Below the pieces are notes generated by a model. The model did not search any database. It was given only the letters and a program-made list of their open reading frames with translations, and was not told where the DNA came from. 64,000 nucleotides of DNA from Sphingomonas mali NBRC 15500. GTDB taxonomy: Bacteria; Pseudomonadota; Alphaproteobacteria; Sphingomonadales; Sphingomonadaceae. The number at the start of each line of letters is the position of its first letter. Within the stretch, counting starts at the first letter, position 1. Location: the NCBI RefSeq assembly GCF_001598415.1, contig NZ_BCYX01000002.1, positions 124,001-188,000 on the forward strand, in the 5' to 3' direction. This document shows positions 63,654-64,000 of this stretch, piece by piece. The position numbers and the translations under genes were made by a program.

Positions 63654-64000
63654 ATGCTGCACGCTTTCCCAAACGACGCGGTCGCCCTGCCCGGGCTTGC
63701 CGCGATCATGCTCGGTTTCTTTGCGTTCTTCATCGCGCTGATGGCGGCGCGGCACCGGGCGACAAAGGTCGGTACCACGCCCTTGTCGCAACGCGCCTCG
63801 ATCACCTGGCTCTGGATCGTTGTCCAGGGAATCGGCATTGGCATTTCGGGCTTCGGCCCGGTCCGCGTCGAACTCGATCCGCTATCGGCCAAGGCGATCG
63901 TCGAGGCGCTCGTCGTCCTCGCGTTGATGCTGGGCGCCGTATGGCTGTTCCATGCGTCCTCGCGCGCGATGGGCAAGAACTGGGCATTGGTTGCCCGCAC
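63654..64000 (+). CDS. Isoprenylcysteine carboxyl methyltransferase-like membrane protein (3' end outside window)
   Basis: The frame from 63654 runs open to the right edge. It encodes three or more hydrophobic segments (LPGLAAIMLGFFAFFIALMA in part; ITWLWIVVQGIGIGIS; LVVLALMLGAVWLF) and then SSRAMGKNWALVAR. This Gly-Lys-Asn-Trp region precedes the methyl donor site in ICMT-family proteins. The product probably methylates a membrane or lipid-linked substrate. The start codon is tentative. Confidence 0.65.
   Translation, partial: MLHAFPNDAVALPGLAAIMLGFFAFFIALMAARHRATKVGTTPLSQRASITWLWIVVQGIGIGISGFGPVRVELDPLSAKAIVEALVVLALMLGAVWLFHASSRAMGKNWALVAR

Noticed and set aside
1..64000. CRISPR arrays
   Set aside because: No series of evenly spaced direct repeats was seen anywhere.

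Overview
The window looks like a GC-rich alphaproteobacterium of the Sphingomonas group. It carries a carbazole-type angular dioxygenase cluster, two large TonB-dependent receptors, a System I cytochrome c (ccm) operon, and single tRNA genes among short ATGA/GTGA-overlapped operons. It divides at about 36.2 kb into a left accessory half rich in catabolic genes and a right half that is mostly core genome.

Left half (1-36.2 kb). A truncated Rieske oxygenase enters from the left edge. Next is a divergently transcribed GntR/FCD regulator and an operon in the order carAa-carC-carBa-carBb-(small ORF)-carAd-carD: terminal oxygenase, ring-cleavage-product hydrolase, two-subunit extradiol dioxygenase, flavin reductase and dienoate hydratase. 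From about 7.5 to 33.3 kb lies a myo-inositol catabolic locus (iolG, iolC-DUF2090, iolD, iolE, iolB and an RpiR-type iolR). It is interleaved with hydrolases and uptake genes: a GH3 glycosidase, a GPH-type sugar symporter, a CocE-like hydrolase, a TonB receptor, two HSL-type esterases, two class-C beta-lactamase-fold hydrolases, two acyl-CoA synthetases and a nitroreductase. Two copies of a GGAA-N6-TTCC palindrome, the motif described for alphaproteobacterial IolR, lie in front of the main iol operon and of iolR. I read the locus as a scavenging system for a glycosylated and/or acylated inositol compound; this is inference.

Junction. A P4-type tyrosine integrase lies just downstream of tRNA-Met(CAT), with three copies of a 10-bp repeat resembling arm-type integrase sites. 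The catabolic half is therefore probably an integrated genomic island whose other end is outside the window.

Right half (36.3-64 kb). It holds tRNA-Met, a 2'-5' RNA ligase-like protein, the Kup potassium transporter, an Lrp regulator next to alanine dehydrogenase, the ccmCDEFGHI operon, a patatin-like lipoprotein, a branched-chain amino-acid dehydrogenase, tRNA-His, a prolyl-4-hydroxylase-like dioxygenase and a TonB receptor. An arsenic operon follows (arsR, two unrelated arsC, an aquaglyceroporin, arsH), then a cytochrome b561-like protein, a LysR/SDR/SnoaL cassette, tRNA-Val, HU, Lon, an M1-type metallopeptidase and the start of an isoprenylcysteine methyltransferase-like gene. Two mobile-looking repeats occur here: a GC-rich 27-bp inverted repeat after ald with a partial copy before lon, and a 108-bp element inserted in frame in the 5' end of ccmH.
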